This document shows positions 9,471 to 20,485 of a stretch of 64,000 bases of DNA, piece after piece. The translations under genes were made by a program, and so were the position numbers. The notes under the pieces were generated by a model. It had not been told where the DNA came from and did no database searches. It saw only the letters and a program-made list of their open reading frames with translations. Source of the stretch: Xylogone sp. PMI_703 (Eukaryota > Ascomycota > Leotiomycetes); NCBI GenBank assembly GCA_021399445.1, contig JAJTUQ010000002.1:992001-1056000 (forward strand), read 5' to 3'. Within the stretch, counting starts at the first letter, position 1; the number at the start of each line of letters is the position of its first letter.

Positions 9471-12213
9471 GATGATGCAACTCTTGTTTCTTTTCTCTAT
9501 CTCTCTCTCTCTTCTATTTCTGATTCCCGCTAGAAATTAAAATTCTCAGAGTAGAACTTTCAAAAAAGTATACACGGTGCGTGCGAAAGATTTTTTCAAG
9601 AACGAGCTTATGTGCGGGGGATGGAAAGAGGAAATTTTGAGGGTGTTGACAGAAAGTGAGGGGCAGGTTTTCCACGAAGAGAAGATAAATTAAAAAGAAC
9701 GTTAGGCATTTACCCACAAACAATAATACCGAAAAGGACAGTTTTCAGAAGAAGATTATGATTTCTTCGCAGACTCTTCTCAGACACATCAAAAGAGCGT
9801 ATTACTGCTGCCTTGATGGTTTGGCGCGGATAGAGAGGACACCGTTTTTGCTGTCGTGGTGATGATGTCGCCTTATTCTCTCCCCGCCAACGCAGTGGCC
9901 GCACACAAAACTGCAAACGCACAAACAAGAATGCGATTCTGCCTGATCACTCTCTCGGCAGCAACGAGCTAGCAGTGGCGGGATTCATGCCTTGCGATTC
10001 GGGCAGACACATCTTTGCAACCTTGACGATGGCACGAGGCCACGAGGCAAGCACACGAGGCTTTCGTGACTCTTGCTTTCTCGTGTTGTAAATCTTTCTG
10101 TTTCATTCAATAAATGCTACTTTCCTACCCAACAATCGGTCGATGACAACAATCGGAAAATATTGGAGATTGAATAATTTCAAACTAAAATCAGAAAACG
10201 AGCTTATCGGAGATATATATCAACGTAATACGTTTTTTCGGCCCACCACAGTGTCTCCAAAATTTAATCCTTGTTGATGTTCGAAGGAATGCAGTCCCTC
10301 TTACTCTGATACCTTAGTGCCATCTCGATCTCCTTCATTTTCGATCGACCTGACCAATTTCCTATATTCTCCACGCAACGATAACGGCACGATAGCTTCA
10401 AAAATAGCTTCAAAGCAACAGTGCCCGAAAATCGCTATCGATGAACGGGTGCATGAAAGTCACGGGTACATAAAACCTGTTACGCATGGCAAACGGTAAC
10501 TGGCGAATGGGTCAGAATACCATTTCCTGATTTCCGAAAGAATGGGACAATTGCAGAGATCGCTGTTCTTTTGTGGGACTTTACGTGACGGGCAAAAGAT
10601 GGGAATTGCACAGTACTCTTTTCCCTATGTTGAGAGATTGATTGACTTTGACCTTGTCGTACCTGTTCGAGCATTTGCCTCCACCCCAGCCGCTGGCAAA
10701 TGTTGCCGTGTTGGCTAAAGCCTTGCTGCTTCTTCCAAAACATCATTTCCCTCTTCGTCTTCTTTCTATCCGGACCAGTTGGAAATACGCGTGTCCCAGT
10801 CAATGTCGATCAGTGTTTTACTATTTCCAACTGCCAAACCGATCGCTGCAGTGAGAAACCAAACCGACCCTGCGGGATAATTCTTCCTGACCATAGAGAA
10901 TGTCAAGTCCGGTTTCGAGAGGGGAGCTCTCCTGGCCTCGTGGATGCTTTTCCATGCTTTTCTTTTGGTAGATCTTTGGTATCCGGAGCTTCCCCAGCAT
11001 TTGGCGTCGAAAAGATCTCCAGGGTGCCTTCTACCGGCCATTGCTATTTTGCATGTTATTCGTGATCCTTAGTTGGCGGAACCTTATTCAGCTGACCTTG
11101 GCTCCGGCGCACGCAAACTGATTAATACTTATTTTTTTCAACACGCCAACCAGTCCCCATTTCTACCATTACCTATAGCCACACCTCATGCCGAGTCCTC
11201 GCAGCCAGTCAAGTTAGTGTGCTGATGCTAAGAGTGCATGCTGTCTCCGTTATGGTGGGAGGGCAACCAAGTCAGGGCGTGCCGATCCTAGGTGGAACAG
11301 AACCACAGGCAAAGGCACATCTTGCGCGAATCGAAGACATATCCCGGCGCTTGCTGTGTTGGATCTCAGACACGAAAATCCCAAGAGGAGAAGGCACCAA
11401 GTTTAGGCATTTGGAGACATCCGATGCGGCATCAAGAGGGAGAATACCGTAACTGTAGTGCCTGCTGAGCGAGCTTTTTTCGCGCTGAAGCAAAAATGCC
11501 AGATTAGACAAGAAGCAAACAGCCGTGCTTACGACCGGCGCTTGACTCGGGTCGCCAAAGCGAAGGTTAACTATTTAAATTTTTACTGTACTGTCCGCCC
11601 GTATATGTGTATGCATCATCATCAGCAACTTAGCACACGAAAACAAACGGTCCGTACAACGAAGGGATTAATGGGCGCGCGGCCAGCACATCAAATGTTG
11701 AAAGAACTCGGATTACTGGAAGTGTCGTAATATGGGGACCATACGAGAAGTGTAAGGAAAAGAAGTACGTGTGGGTAGGCTTGGAGGAGCTGGGATGGAG
11801 ATCAATTGGTCGTGAGCCGTTGTCGCTAGAAGGTCGCTTGGAGATGGAGGATTGCTCAGCGGCCCTAGCAGGCACGAAATACCCAGTGCGGCCTAGCAGG
11901 CGACAGGCCGCCCCGATAAGTCGATGTGGGATCGGTCTCTCTTCTCTCTTTTTCTTCTCTGTCGTTCGCTCGAGGGACCCGTGGAGTACATAAAGAAACT
12001 GTGCAGTCCTTATGTACCGCCGGGGTACCTGGGAGAGTGGGAGTGGGAGCAGCCCTGTAGCGAGCGACGAGAGGACGACTAAGGGACTTTAGTCAGTGCT
12101 GGAACAAGCTCCACGGCTGCGAAATAGCGATTTACGGCCCTTGGAAGGCTCCAAAGAGCGTCCAGCGGTGAGAAAAGGAAGCTCACAAGTGCAGGTTTGC
12201 CGGGCAGCCAGTA

Positions 12214-12239
12214 ACCAGCGACCAGCGACCAGCTACCAG
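12214..12239. repeat. 7-bp tandem repeat (accagcg)
   Basis: Three full copies of accagcg/accagct followed by accag, in tandem. Short and probably arisen by replication slippage. Confidence 0.7.
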
Positions 12240-14448
12240 AAATAATCAAACACACCCAGCGCAGAAGGGCACCGAAGCAAAAAGGAAAAAAGGAAGGGTA
12301 TGAGGCACCTTCGTGCGGAGTGGGGACGAGCCCCCTGTGATACAGCAGAGCGTGACGATCGGGGGATCCTCACGATGCTGCCTTGCCACACTTTCTTTTT
12401 GTTCTTTAGCTCTTTTTGATTTGTACAGAACTGTACAATGCTGTTACGAGTAGCTTTGCCGCCGCTTCTTATTGAGGTCATGTACTTTTTGTACCGCACC
12501 CGTACCGAGGCGTGCAGCGAGCTGTATCGACGCTTGCGCCACAGGGCGTGTCAGCCTGACTCGACCAGCCAACGCGAGGCCAGAAAGGGACTTGAAGAGG
12601 ATGGTAGCAGCACCAAGTACCGTCGCAGCAAGCAGCAGCAGCACGCAGGCCTGCATCCACAGTTGCAACCGGTTTTCTGTGGAGAGAGAGAAATCACAGA
12701 AGCCGCAGAGAACAGCGCAGAAAAGCAGCCTGAGCTCCCCCTCCGCAGACGCTGATTTGCCAGGCTGCAGGTTCCGCGCTTCCCTCGGGGGAGGCTGTCC
12801 TGGCACGCCTGGCAGACACGCAGCGCGATCCCTCGAATCCTGACCAAGCGTGCATGAGCCGCGTTTGTTTTTCCATGTGTGATGGAAGACTGTACGTTTT
12901 CTTCTGCGATTTCTGATGCTCAACAGGCTGATCGTAGATCCATCAGTGCAAATGAGATCATCTGTGACGTCCATAGTGGCGCAGGAGGGGTGCGCCTATC
13001 ACGGCACGAGGGCCATGACAAAGGTACTCCGTAGCTGCAACAGGCATCGTCCGGTAGCCGTGACCCAGGGGCGGACCCAGTGCCCGGGACACACATCAGC
13101 GCCTCCCCCACAGCGAAGGCCAGATAACGGGTGCTGGCTGTTTGGAATGCTGGCTGTGCTGGGGCCGCGGATGGCAAAAGATGGGCCAAGACGGCGAGGG
13201 GATGATGCGAATGATGATGTTGATGATGTTGATGATGCCCATTGATGGAAGGATGCGCAGGAGGGGACCTTGCTACCGTTGCTCCCTTGTGCTCTCCTTT
13301 ACTCTCTTCTCTTCCCAATCCGGGCGGGCACCTCTTGATATGGGCCACCAGAAGCGCGCGAACGGGCACGACGGGGGCCGTGGGCACAGAGAGAGCGCGC
13401 GAGGACAGACAATCTCTTCCTCGTCGCTCTCCAACGGCGGGCTGGGAGATCGCGAGATGGCCAGTTCGGGGGACGACCACTGCCCACATAATATACTGGG
13501 AGGGTACTAGGGCGGCGCGGTAGTGCTTAGCAGCAGCAGAAGCTGCACGGGCGTGTGATCGCCCTTCTTGGGGTCCTGCCGCAATCGTTGCATGGAGGCG
13601 GCATCTGTCTGGTTGCGGGTCTGCCCTTGGGATACAACCGTATTAGCTGTGGTGGGTTGCGATGAGCTGCTAGAGGATGTGCTTGGGTGGTTAACTCTTT
13701 TTGCCTGCGCTTCGCGGTCCCAAAGAAGGCTCCCCCGACTGCCTGCCAAACGGGGGGGCGCCTGCGTGCTGCGACGGAACCTGCGACGGGGCAGCTGCAC
13801 GGCGACGCCACATCGACGATGTACATGTACGCCCACGAGACACCCTTACGGTGCCGCTGCCCAAGTCCATCTGTACCGGTACAAGTGGTCCATCCAAACG
13901 GGTACCGCAGGCACAAAGCAGCAGCCCGGTGTGGCCGCCCGCCAGCCGCTGTCGTGGACGAAGGTTGCAGATGACAGATGGCCATGCTACAGTATTACAC
14001 AAGGTCCTATGTAGAAATGCACCGCAGAGTGAGTCGGCACAGTTGACCAGCGAGCCAGCCAGGTGTTGGACCCGTGGTTGCTGGGAGGAGGGGATACAGT
14101 TACCGTCCACAGCCATTGGCTGACGGGGGTAGGATTAGGTAAACCTGGGCCGCCGCGATACGGTACAATACGCTACCCGAGGAGAGAAGGGCGTGCCCAG
14201 GGAGGACACACCATCGTGGACTGCTGTCTGCCCTACTACTGCGCTGTACAAACGTCCTGAGCTGGTTGCTGGACAGGACAGGACTGAACCACCGGTGTTC
14301 ACCGCACACGATCGTCACCTGCTGATTGTGCGTGGAACAGGGCAAAGAAACACAGGCCTGGGAAGGGAGTGTGCGCACGCTGGTGGTTGGTTCGCTGGTT
14401 ACAATTGACCGTCGTAGCTGGTTGCTGTTTTGGGGACTGGTCCTGTGC

Positions 14449-14614
14449 TGTACTGTATGTACTGGGACTGTACTGCTGTGTACTGTGCTACTGAGGGCTG
14501 CTCGTGCTGTTATCAGTACATGATTACATCAGTGCAGCTATCTGTACATGTGGTACATGTGTACACTGGTACATTGGTACTTGGGATACATTGGTACATC
14601 GATACATCGGTACG
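14449..14614. repeat. Dense cluster of GTAC palindromes
   Basis: GTAC recurs many times in about 165 bases, as gtactg units (14449-14493) and then as gtacat/ggtac units (14541-14614, for example ggtacattggtac). Comparable clusters lie at about 18500-18680 and 18946-19008. Function unknown. Confidence 0.65.
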
Positions 14615-14699
14615 ACAGTTTAACCTCTGCTTTTCTCTTTCCTTATCGGCGTTCGCGTCGCTGCTTCTTCGGGAAACAGGGCCCAAACGGCTACGACGG

Positions 14700-14895
14700 A
14701 AGCGTACAGCGAGGCGAAAAAGAGAGAGATAGAGAGAATAGAAACTCGATTCGGATGTAAGATAAACGAATAAAAAGAAGCAAGAGAGCAGAGCGGCGAC
14801 TCGGAGAAGATTAGCAAGAAGACACACACAGACAGAGAGAAGAGAGCAGCAAAGAGAGCAGCGACCAGAGAACAGAGAACGGCGAAGGAGCTGTA
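14700..14895 (-). promoter_or_regulatory. Pyrimidine-rich tract on the minus strand, promoter-like
   Basis: The + strand is almost continuous A/G (agagagagatagagag and similar), so the minus strand is a long CT-rich tract of the kind that marks transcription starts and leaders in filamentous ascomycetes. It faces left, into the gene desert. It is back to back with the right-facing CT-rich leader of the SCOC-like gene at 15310-15874. No minus-strand gene is recognised before PKR1, 5 kb away. Confidence 0.35.
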
Positions 14896-15309
14896 ATTGA
14901 GTGGGTGCTGCGACAGTACCTGCTACCTCTTACTGTACCGTACTGTACCCAAGCAGCCCTCCCAAAGCCGTGCGAATGACTGGACGGAGCGGCCGCCAAC
15001 CACTCACGAAGCAGCCTCCAGCCCCAGAGCAGCGCAGCGCGACAAGCCCACACCCCCCCAAGCCGATCGGCAGCGCTTGTCAACCACCCCAGGACCTGCC
15101 GGGATGGTTTGGGTAAACCCACACCTCCACCGTCGCTCATCGCCATCCACCCGGCTACACTAAACCGCACCCAAGGGGCACGCAGGAAGGGGGAAGTCAA
15201 GTTTCCTTAGTTCGGGCAAGCTGCTGCGTAGTGTATTTCAAAAATTGGTCCCCACCTTTCACCTTAACAGCCAAAACCTCCACCCCCCCATAATATTGGG
15301 CGCCGCAGT

Positions 15310-15874
15310 GTGCTTTCCGACTGTTGCTTTTCAGAGCTAATTCCTTTCCATCTGCGCTGCTGTTGCTGCTGCTGCTGCTGGCTTGCCTGCTACTACCGCG
15401 CTGCTGCCGCTGCTCCTCCTAATTCTCTCTCCACTACGACGACGACTCACCACCACCTTACTCTCACACTACTTTCCTACTTCCTACCTCCTTCCTCGTG
15501 CATCTTTTTTCGGTCCTTGAATAATAATGCACCAGCAATCTTTGCAGCTCCCCTGAGCCACGCCCCCAGCCTCTTGAAGTATTGACCACCACCTTCCGTC
15601 GTTGCTTGAACTACTCTTTATTTTTTTTGGAACCATCGTTGTTTCTCAACCTATTTCGAGACACACCTTGCCATATACCGAACGTCCCTCTTCCATTTAA
15701 CGACCAGCAAAAAAGCGAACCCCCCGCGAAAATCACACCAAGATCGACTTGCCACGAGCGTACACGAAGTCGTGGCATATAATTCCTCCTCCTCCTCACC
15801 CTTCCTCTCTCTCGAACCCGCCCCTCCCCCCTTCTCTCAGAGGCGTCATTTGATCTGAGTCACATCAATCAATC
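15310..15874 (+). promoter_or_regulatory. CT-rich leader of the SCOC-like gene
   Basis: Strongly pyrimidine-rich sequence with CTG and CCTCCT runs directly precedes the ATG at 15875. This is the usual look of a long 5' leader or promoter in these fungi. Short upstream open frames occur, but none looks conserved. Confidence 0.45.
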
Positions 15875-16508
15875 ATGGCGCCTTCGACTTCTTCCTCGAC
15901 CGTGCAGGCGACGCTGCCCTCGGTCTCCGATGCTGCTGCCAGCCCAGCTCAGTTCGACGAAACCATCTCGTCAACCAGATCCGGCTCCTCGAGCATATCC
16001 TCGTCGGCCGACGGTGAAGAACAGCGTGGACGGCGGATGCATACGGAGGACATTGGCGGTGCGGACGGAAACGCTGTCTTTCAGAGACCCAAGATGGTAT
16101 CGAGGAAGTCGAGTGGGACCATAATCGTGCCGCGCGAGCATCCTCGCGTTGAGCTACAAGAAGGGGACGAGATATTCGATCAGGACGATGCACGAGCCAT
16201 GAGTCCACGACGGAATAGCGAAGACTTGGAGAAGATGAGCCAAGAAGCCCGAGAACAATTAAGCCAGTTCGTGTCTCCCCATTCTCTCCTTCCATTCTCC
16301 CTTATCAAAATGTAAAGATAACATGACTAATCACTTCAACAGACACGCCAAGATCCTTCAACAATCCCTCCTTGAAATATTCAATCGAATCGAAGCCGTC
16401 AAGGAAGAGCATGATAAGCTCGATAACAATAATAAGTTTCTCCAGAAGTACATTGGAGATTTAATGTCCACCACCAAACTCACCTCAACGAGCAGCCGAA
16501 AAAAGTAA
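15875..16508 (+). CDS. SCOC/Slo1-family short coiled-coil protein
   Basis: The family includes human SCOC and yeast Slo1, partners of Arl-type GTPases at the Golgi and endosomes. Exons 15875-16266 and 16343-16508 give 185 residues. The first 110 or so are a low-complexity Ser-rich tail with acidic patches. The C-terminal coiled coil is the conserved part: EQLSQHAKILQQSLLEIFNRI, then AVKEEHDKLDNNNKFLQKYIGDLM. The heptads run across the splice joint, and only this join keeps them. The donor is GTTCGT, a weak match to GTRAGT. An alternative in which the intron is retained would end the protein at once, without the coiled coil. Confidence 0.85.
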
Positions 16509-18073
16509 GCGGGCCCCCCACCGAGAGTGCCAAAATAATACTTCTTCAACAACCTACTTTCTCACCACGGAATGGGAAAGTTGAAATTTCAAAAAAAAAA
16601 AAATCAAAGCATATGGACAAAAGGGGGAAAATGAATAATCGGATACCGCTCTTAGCAAAGCATGCATGCATAGCAAGCAGAAATTTTTTTTCGAAAGGGT
16701 TTCTTTTTAAACAGCAAAAGACAAACCAGATACACAATCACCAAATCACATAGGATATTTTTCGAGTTCGGGATATACTCTTTTTCTTGGGGGGCGGAGT
16801 GGAAACTCTGGCGGCGACAAGGGCTGGCTGGCGGCGGAGGCGTTATTTCCGGGCGTGTTAAGAATACATCAAACACCTTTTTTCGCCCATCATCATCATC
16901 CTGGACATCAATATTCCAAACATCGACACAAAATTTTTAGCACCATGGACACAACCACCCTCGCGTCCTCTTTTTTGATCCTTTTGCTGGGACAAACTTG
17001 GAACTCTTTTTTCTCATATCTTTTTGGGGAGGGCCCCTGGCTATTAGGCATAGAGCGTCGGCGTTATTTGACAATTTTCATTCCTGTGTTTCTCCTTATT
17101 TTCAATAAAGTCAAGCCCTTCTTCCCATCATCCACTCATCACAGAACTCCCTTTTTTTATTATTCTCTGTTATTTTTATGACATACCCGATTACCCCCAG
17201 ATTTTCGTGTTTTAACATCGGTCGACTAAGATTTTACGACCGAGCAATGCTGCTGTTGTCTCGAACCTCCCTAGGGTTTTTTATGATACAAGGACAAGGG
17301 AAAAAAACTGGGAGAGCAATGTTCTAAGGATTCCTCAATATCTTTTTCGTCTTTTTTCATTTCATGTTATGGTCAAGGCATGGCATAGCACTGGATGAAG
17401 GCTGGCTCTGTTTTTATGGCTGTTACACCAAATTAACTGTTTCTGTTCTTTTCCATGAGAAGGAGGGAGGAGAGGGAATAGGTTTCTCTCCACCTCCTTC
17501 CTAAACTGATGATGATGATTTGTATTAGGGTATATACAAAAAAAATCGATAAATTGCAAAACCAGACTTGAGAGTAGCGCCACTGTGCTACTGCCGTTGT
17601 AATCTTCTGTATCCTTTGCCACAGTGTGTTACAAGTAAATTCCCCGTAGAAGGTAGAGGCGTAGAGGTGAGGTGTAGAGGGGGGTGTGTGGTCTGAATGC
17701 AGTATGTACAACCGCGCGGTACATGATCAAGCATACGTGCGCTCGTATCAGAGCCCTACAGTAAAAAGGTAGGCAATGTAATGTACGATCTGATCTGATC
17801 GTGTTTATGCGTTGCTCGTGCTTGAACCCCCCTCCATCACCACCCTCCACAAGCTCATTCTCGCATTCCACTCCGCTGTAGTTTTCGCCTCTCCCTTGCC
17901 CTGCATACATTACATACATACCGGTAGTTCGAGTCGAGTCGTGTGGTGTGTGAGAGAGGGAAGCAAAAAAATCGACATATCAGATATGACATCGGCGGCG
18001 AGGGGGCGAGGGGGGAGGTGAGCAATGCCATTTTTTTGCGTGCTTACGGGTTGGTTGTCGGTTGTTGGGTTTT

Positions 18074-18101
18074 GTTACAGGTTACAGGTTACATGTTACA
18101 T
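18074..18101. repeat. 7-bp tandem repeat (gttacag/gttacat)
   Basis: Four tandem 7-base units: gttacag twice, then gttacat twice, followed by a partial gtta. Confidence 0.75.
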
Positions 18102-18982
18102 GTTATTTTACATGGTTTATTAGGTTATGCGGAGGCGGGATGTATATCGGTGTATACTGTACGTAGGGGTTTTTTTTTCGGGTTGCCCATCGAGATTTGG
18201 AGTGGTTGTTGGATGTTGGAGGAGCTTGAGCTTGTAGCTTGGATGCGTACATGCAGACTTTGGTGCAGCCCTATGGATTCTGGTGGTGGTGATGGCGATG
18301 CTGATGGTGATGGTTTGGAATTGGGGAGGTCGGGTTCGTTGCTGTGTACTACAGTACTTTGTTGATTTACGGTACTTGCTTGCTTGGTTTGTTTTGGTTG
18401 ATCTGTTGGGTTATTGATCTACTCGTAGCTGATTGATCGAGTAATTGATTGACTTGGACAAGAGAAAGAAACCTGTGTTAGGGAGAACCAGGGGGGAGCA
18501 AGTACACGGTACGGTACTGATGTGCATCGGATGTTGGAGGGGTGAAGGAGCAGGTACCGTTACCGACGACGTACCGCGCTGTACATCATCGTTCCTTGTG
18601 TAACCCCAACCATCCACCATTGCTGCAACGCAAGATTCCCCCCGTTCCCTGCTCGTACATTGTACCGTGTACTTGGACTCTTGGGGCTTTTACGTGCCGG
18701 GCTGGGGAGCTTGCCTCCTTGCGCGGTTGGCTGGTTTACCCTAGAAATGAGCAATGCTGTAACTTGTTGCTCGTTGATACAGGCAGAGAAAGTACTGTCT
18801 GTATAGTGCTCTACTTCAGCAAGGCAGCACCTGCAATCGTAGGTATCAACGCCAACACCAGTACCCGTATTTCGGACAGCACGCAAGAAGTAAACTTCTG
18901 AGTCATGTCATCTCATCCAAATTTTCCATCATCCATCTCCGGTATTGTACAGTACAAACCAGGACAGTGACAAGGACAACTT

Positions 18983-19008
18983 GTACAGTACAGTACAGTA
19001 CAATACAG
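18983..19008. repeat. TACAG tandem run with GTAC palindromes
   Basis: gtacagtacagtacagtac and a degenerate final unit, about five units of (TACAG)n. It lies within a GTAC-rich stretch of the desert. Confidence 0.7.
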
Positions 19009-20485
19009 GCTCTGCCTCACTGACAAAACCCCCTACGGAGTACTCAAGTCCGTTCAGCGCAAGGACCGCTGTACAGTAAAGCTCCAAACGACGTCATATC
19101 CCTCTGACCACTTCGCCCCAATCCTTCTTCCATCCCAGCGCAGCACAGCTGAGGCATCACCAGCATCATTAACATCGTCATCGTCATCATGATCAAAGGC
19201 CAAATCACCGATCGAAAACAACCACCCGATCCCGAGTCATTCATTTATCCTATCCTCGTATAAGGTAAATCCCGTGTCCCCCTCAAGAACCAACGAGATG
19301 ACCCACGGGAAGGACGATCCAGGGTCCAGGATGTTACGAAAAAGCACGAAAAACCAGCCCTGTACCCCATAAAAGCCCACCCGGCCCCCAAAAACCACCA
19401 AGCAAGAAATTTGAACCCTTCGTACATCCCGCCTCGCCCGCCACAACGGAAGCAATGCTACATTTTGCGTAATTTGACCCTCCCTGGCCCTTTCCCTTTT
19501 CCCTTTCCCTCGCTTTCCTACGGGAAGTTACTGTGGTACAAAAGTGATTAAAACACGCCACCCCCAGGAAGCCACAAGGAGAAATGAAGGAAAAAGCGCA
19601 AGCCAAGGGGTACCCACGACCGGGGCGCCAAAGACCAGGAACTACCCTGAAATCCTACCACAGTACACAGTAAACCCGCCGACAAGAGCGGCTGAAGCCT
19701 CGAGGGGGAAAAGCAACTGCGAAACATTACTCCCCCTCAGTCCCCCTTACGGAGTACTTCATCCTCTCACCGAAACGTGCAGTAAAAGAGGCGCAATCGT
19801 AACACAAACCCGCGCTCCGCTTTCCGCTTCGGGAGACGCATGACGTGCCCCGGCCACTCGGGGGGTTTTTCTGTTTCCCTTTTGGCACGGGCTTTGCCTC
19901 ATGACGTCAGGGCCCGATGGAAGGCGTGACCTTTGTGCAACGGTAAGCTGGACCCTTGAAGGGGTGAACCATAAGGGGGTGTCTTTAACATGGCGCTTTT
20001 TACTTTTTATAGGTTTGATTTTCATTTTGTATGATTATGAGGGTAGCCTTTTCTGTTTGAGATTACTGTAGGGATTACTGTGTAACTGTGAGCGTGACGG
20101 TATGCTGTCATAATTACTGTAATGATCTGTTCAGAATGCTTGATTGGAAGAGCGGCCGGAGCAGAGTTGAACGAAGCGTCCATCACGTGAACGCCTACTT
20201 GTACATTACGTACTACCAGGGCAGTCTTTAGTTGATACCTGTACCAGGAACAACACAATGACTCGCTGGATATATCGATCAGCTGGAAATAGTAATATTC
20301 TCTATCTTGAATAGACTATCTAACAATGCTAAGTGCCATGTCACAATCCTGACTAACACTGATGGGTTGAGCCGCATGCTAGTCAATAAGCTCAGCTAAC
20401 GGTGCTTCAACAATACTTCACACTAGAGTGGTTCGGCGCCAGCTACTAACGGGCTATACACCACCACTCCATACCTCTTCACCCT

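Larger units (their letters stand above)
9471..14699. other. Gene desert, left part
   Basis: Over 5 kb without a convincing gene. 9471-12000 is of ordinary composition. About 12350-14300 is GC-rich, so all six frames stay open by chance and overlap each other on both strands. None shows a recognisable domain, intron structure or consistent codon use. Short GAT/GTT-type repeats occur near 13205-13240 and a 7-bp tandem repeat at 12214. It may hold regulatory DNA or an unrecognised non-coding transcript. Confidence 0.6.
16509..20485. other. Gene desert, right part
   Basis: About 4 kb without a supported gene. 16510-17200 is probably the 3'UTR of the SCOC-like gene; a hydrophobic open frame there (about 16945-17181) has no recognised relative. 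17700-19100 is rich in GTAC palindromes and short tandem repeats. The string TACGGAGTACT occurs at 19034 and 19748. The right end is the 3' side of the unrecognised gene at 20486. Confidence 0.55.

Noticed and set aside
12444..14123. Many overlapping ORFs of 60-190 codons on both strands
   Set aside because: The region is GC-rich, so stops are rare in all frames. The frames overlap each other, have no domains and no supporting splice pattern.
16945..17181. Hydrophobic + strand ORF after the SCOC-like gene
   Set aside because: T-rich DNA gives Phe/Leu codons by composition; more likely 3'UTR.
17920..17945. tRNA T-loop-like string (agttcgagtc)
   Set aside because: No acceptor or anticodon stem can be drawn around it.
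17992..18018. G-rich run as a possible G-quadruplex
   Set aside because: Only two long G runs are present; it does not meet the four-run pattern.
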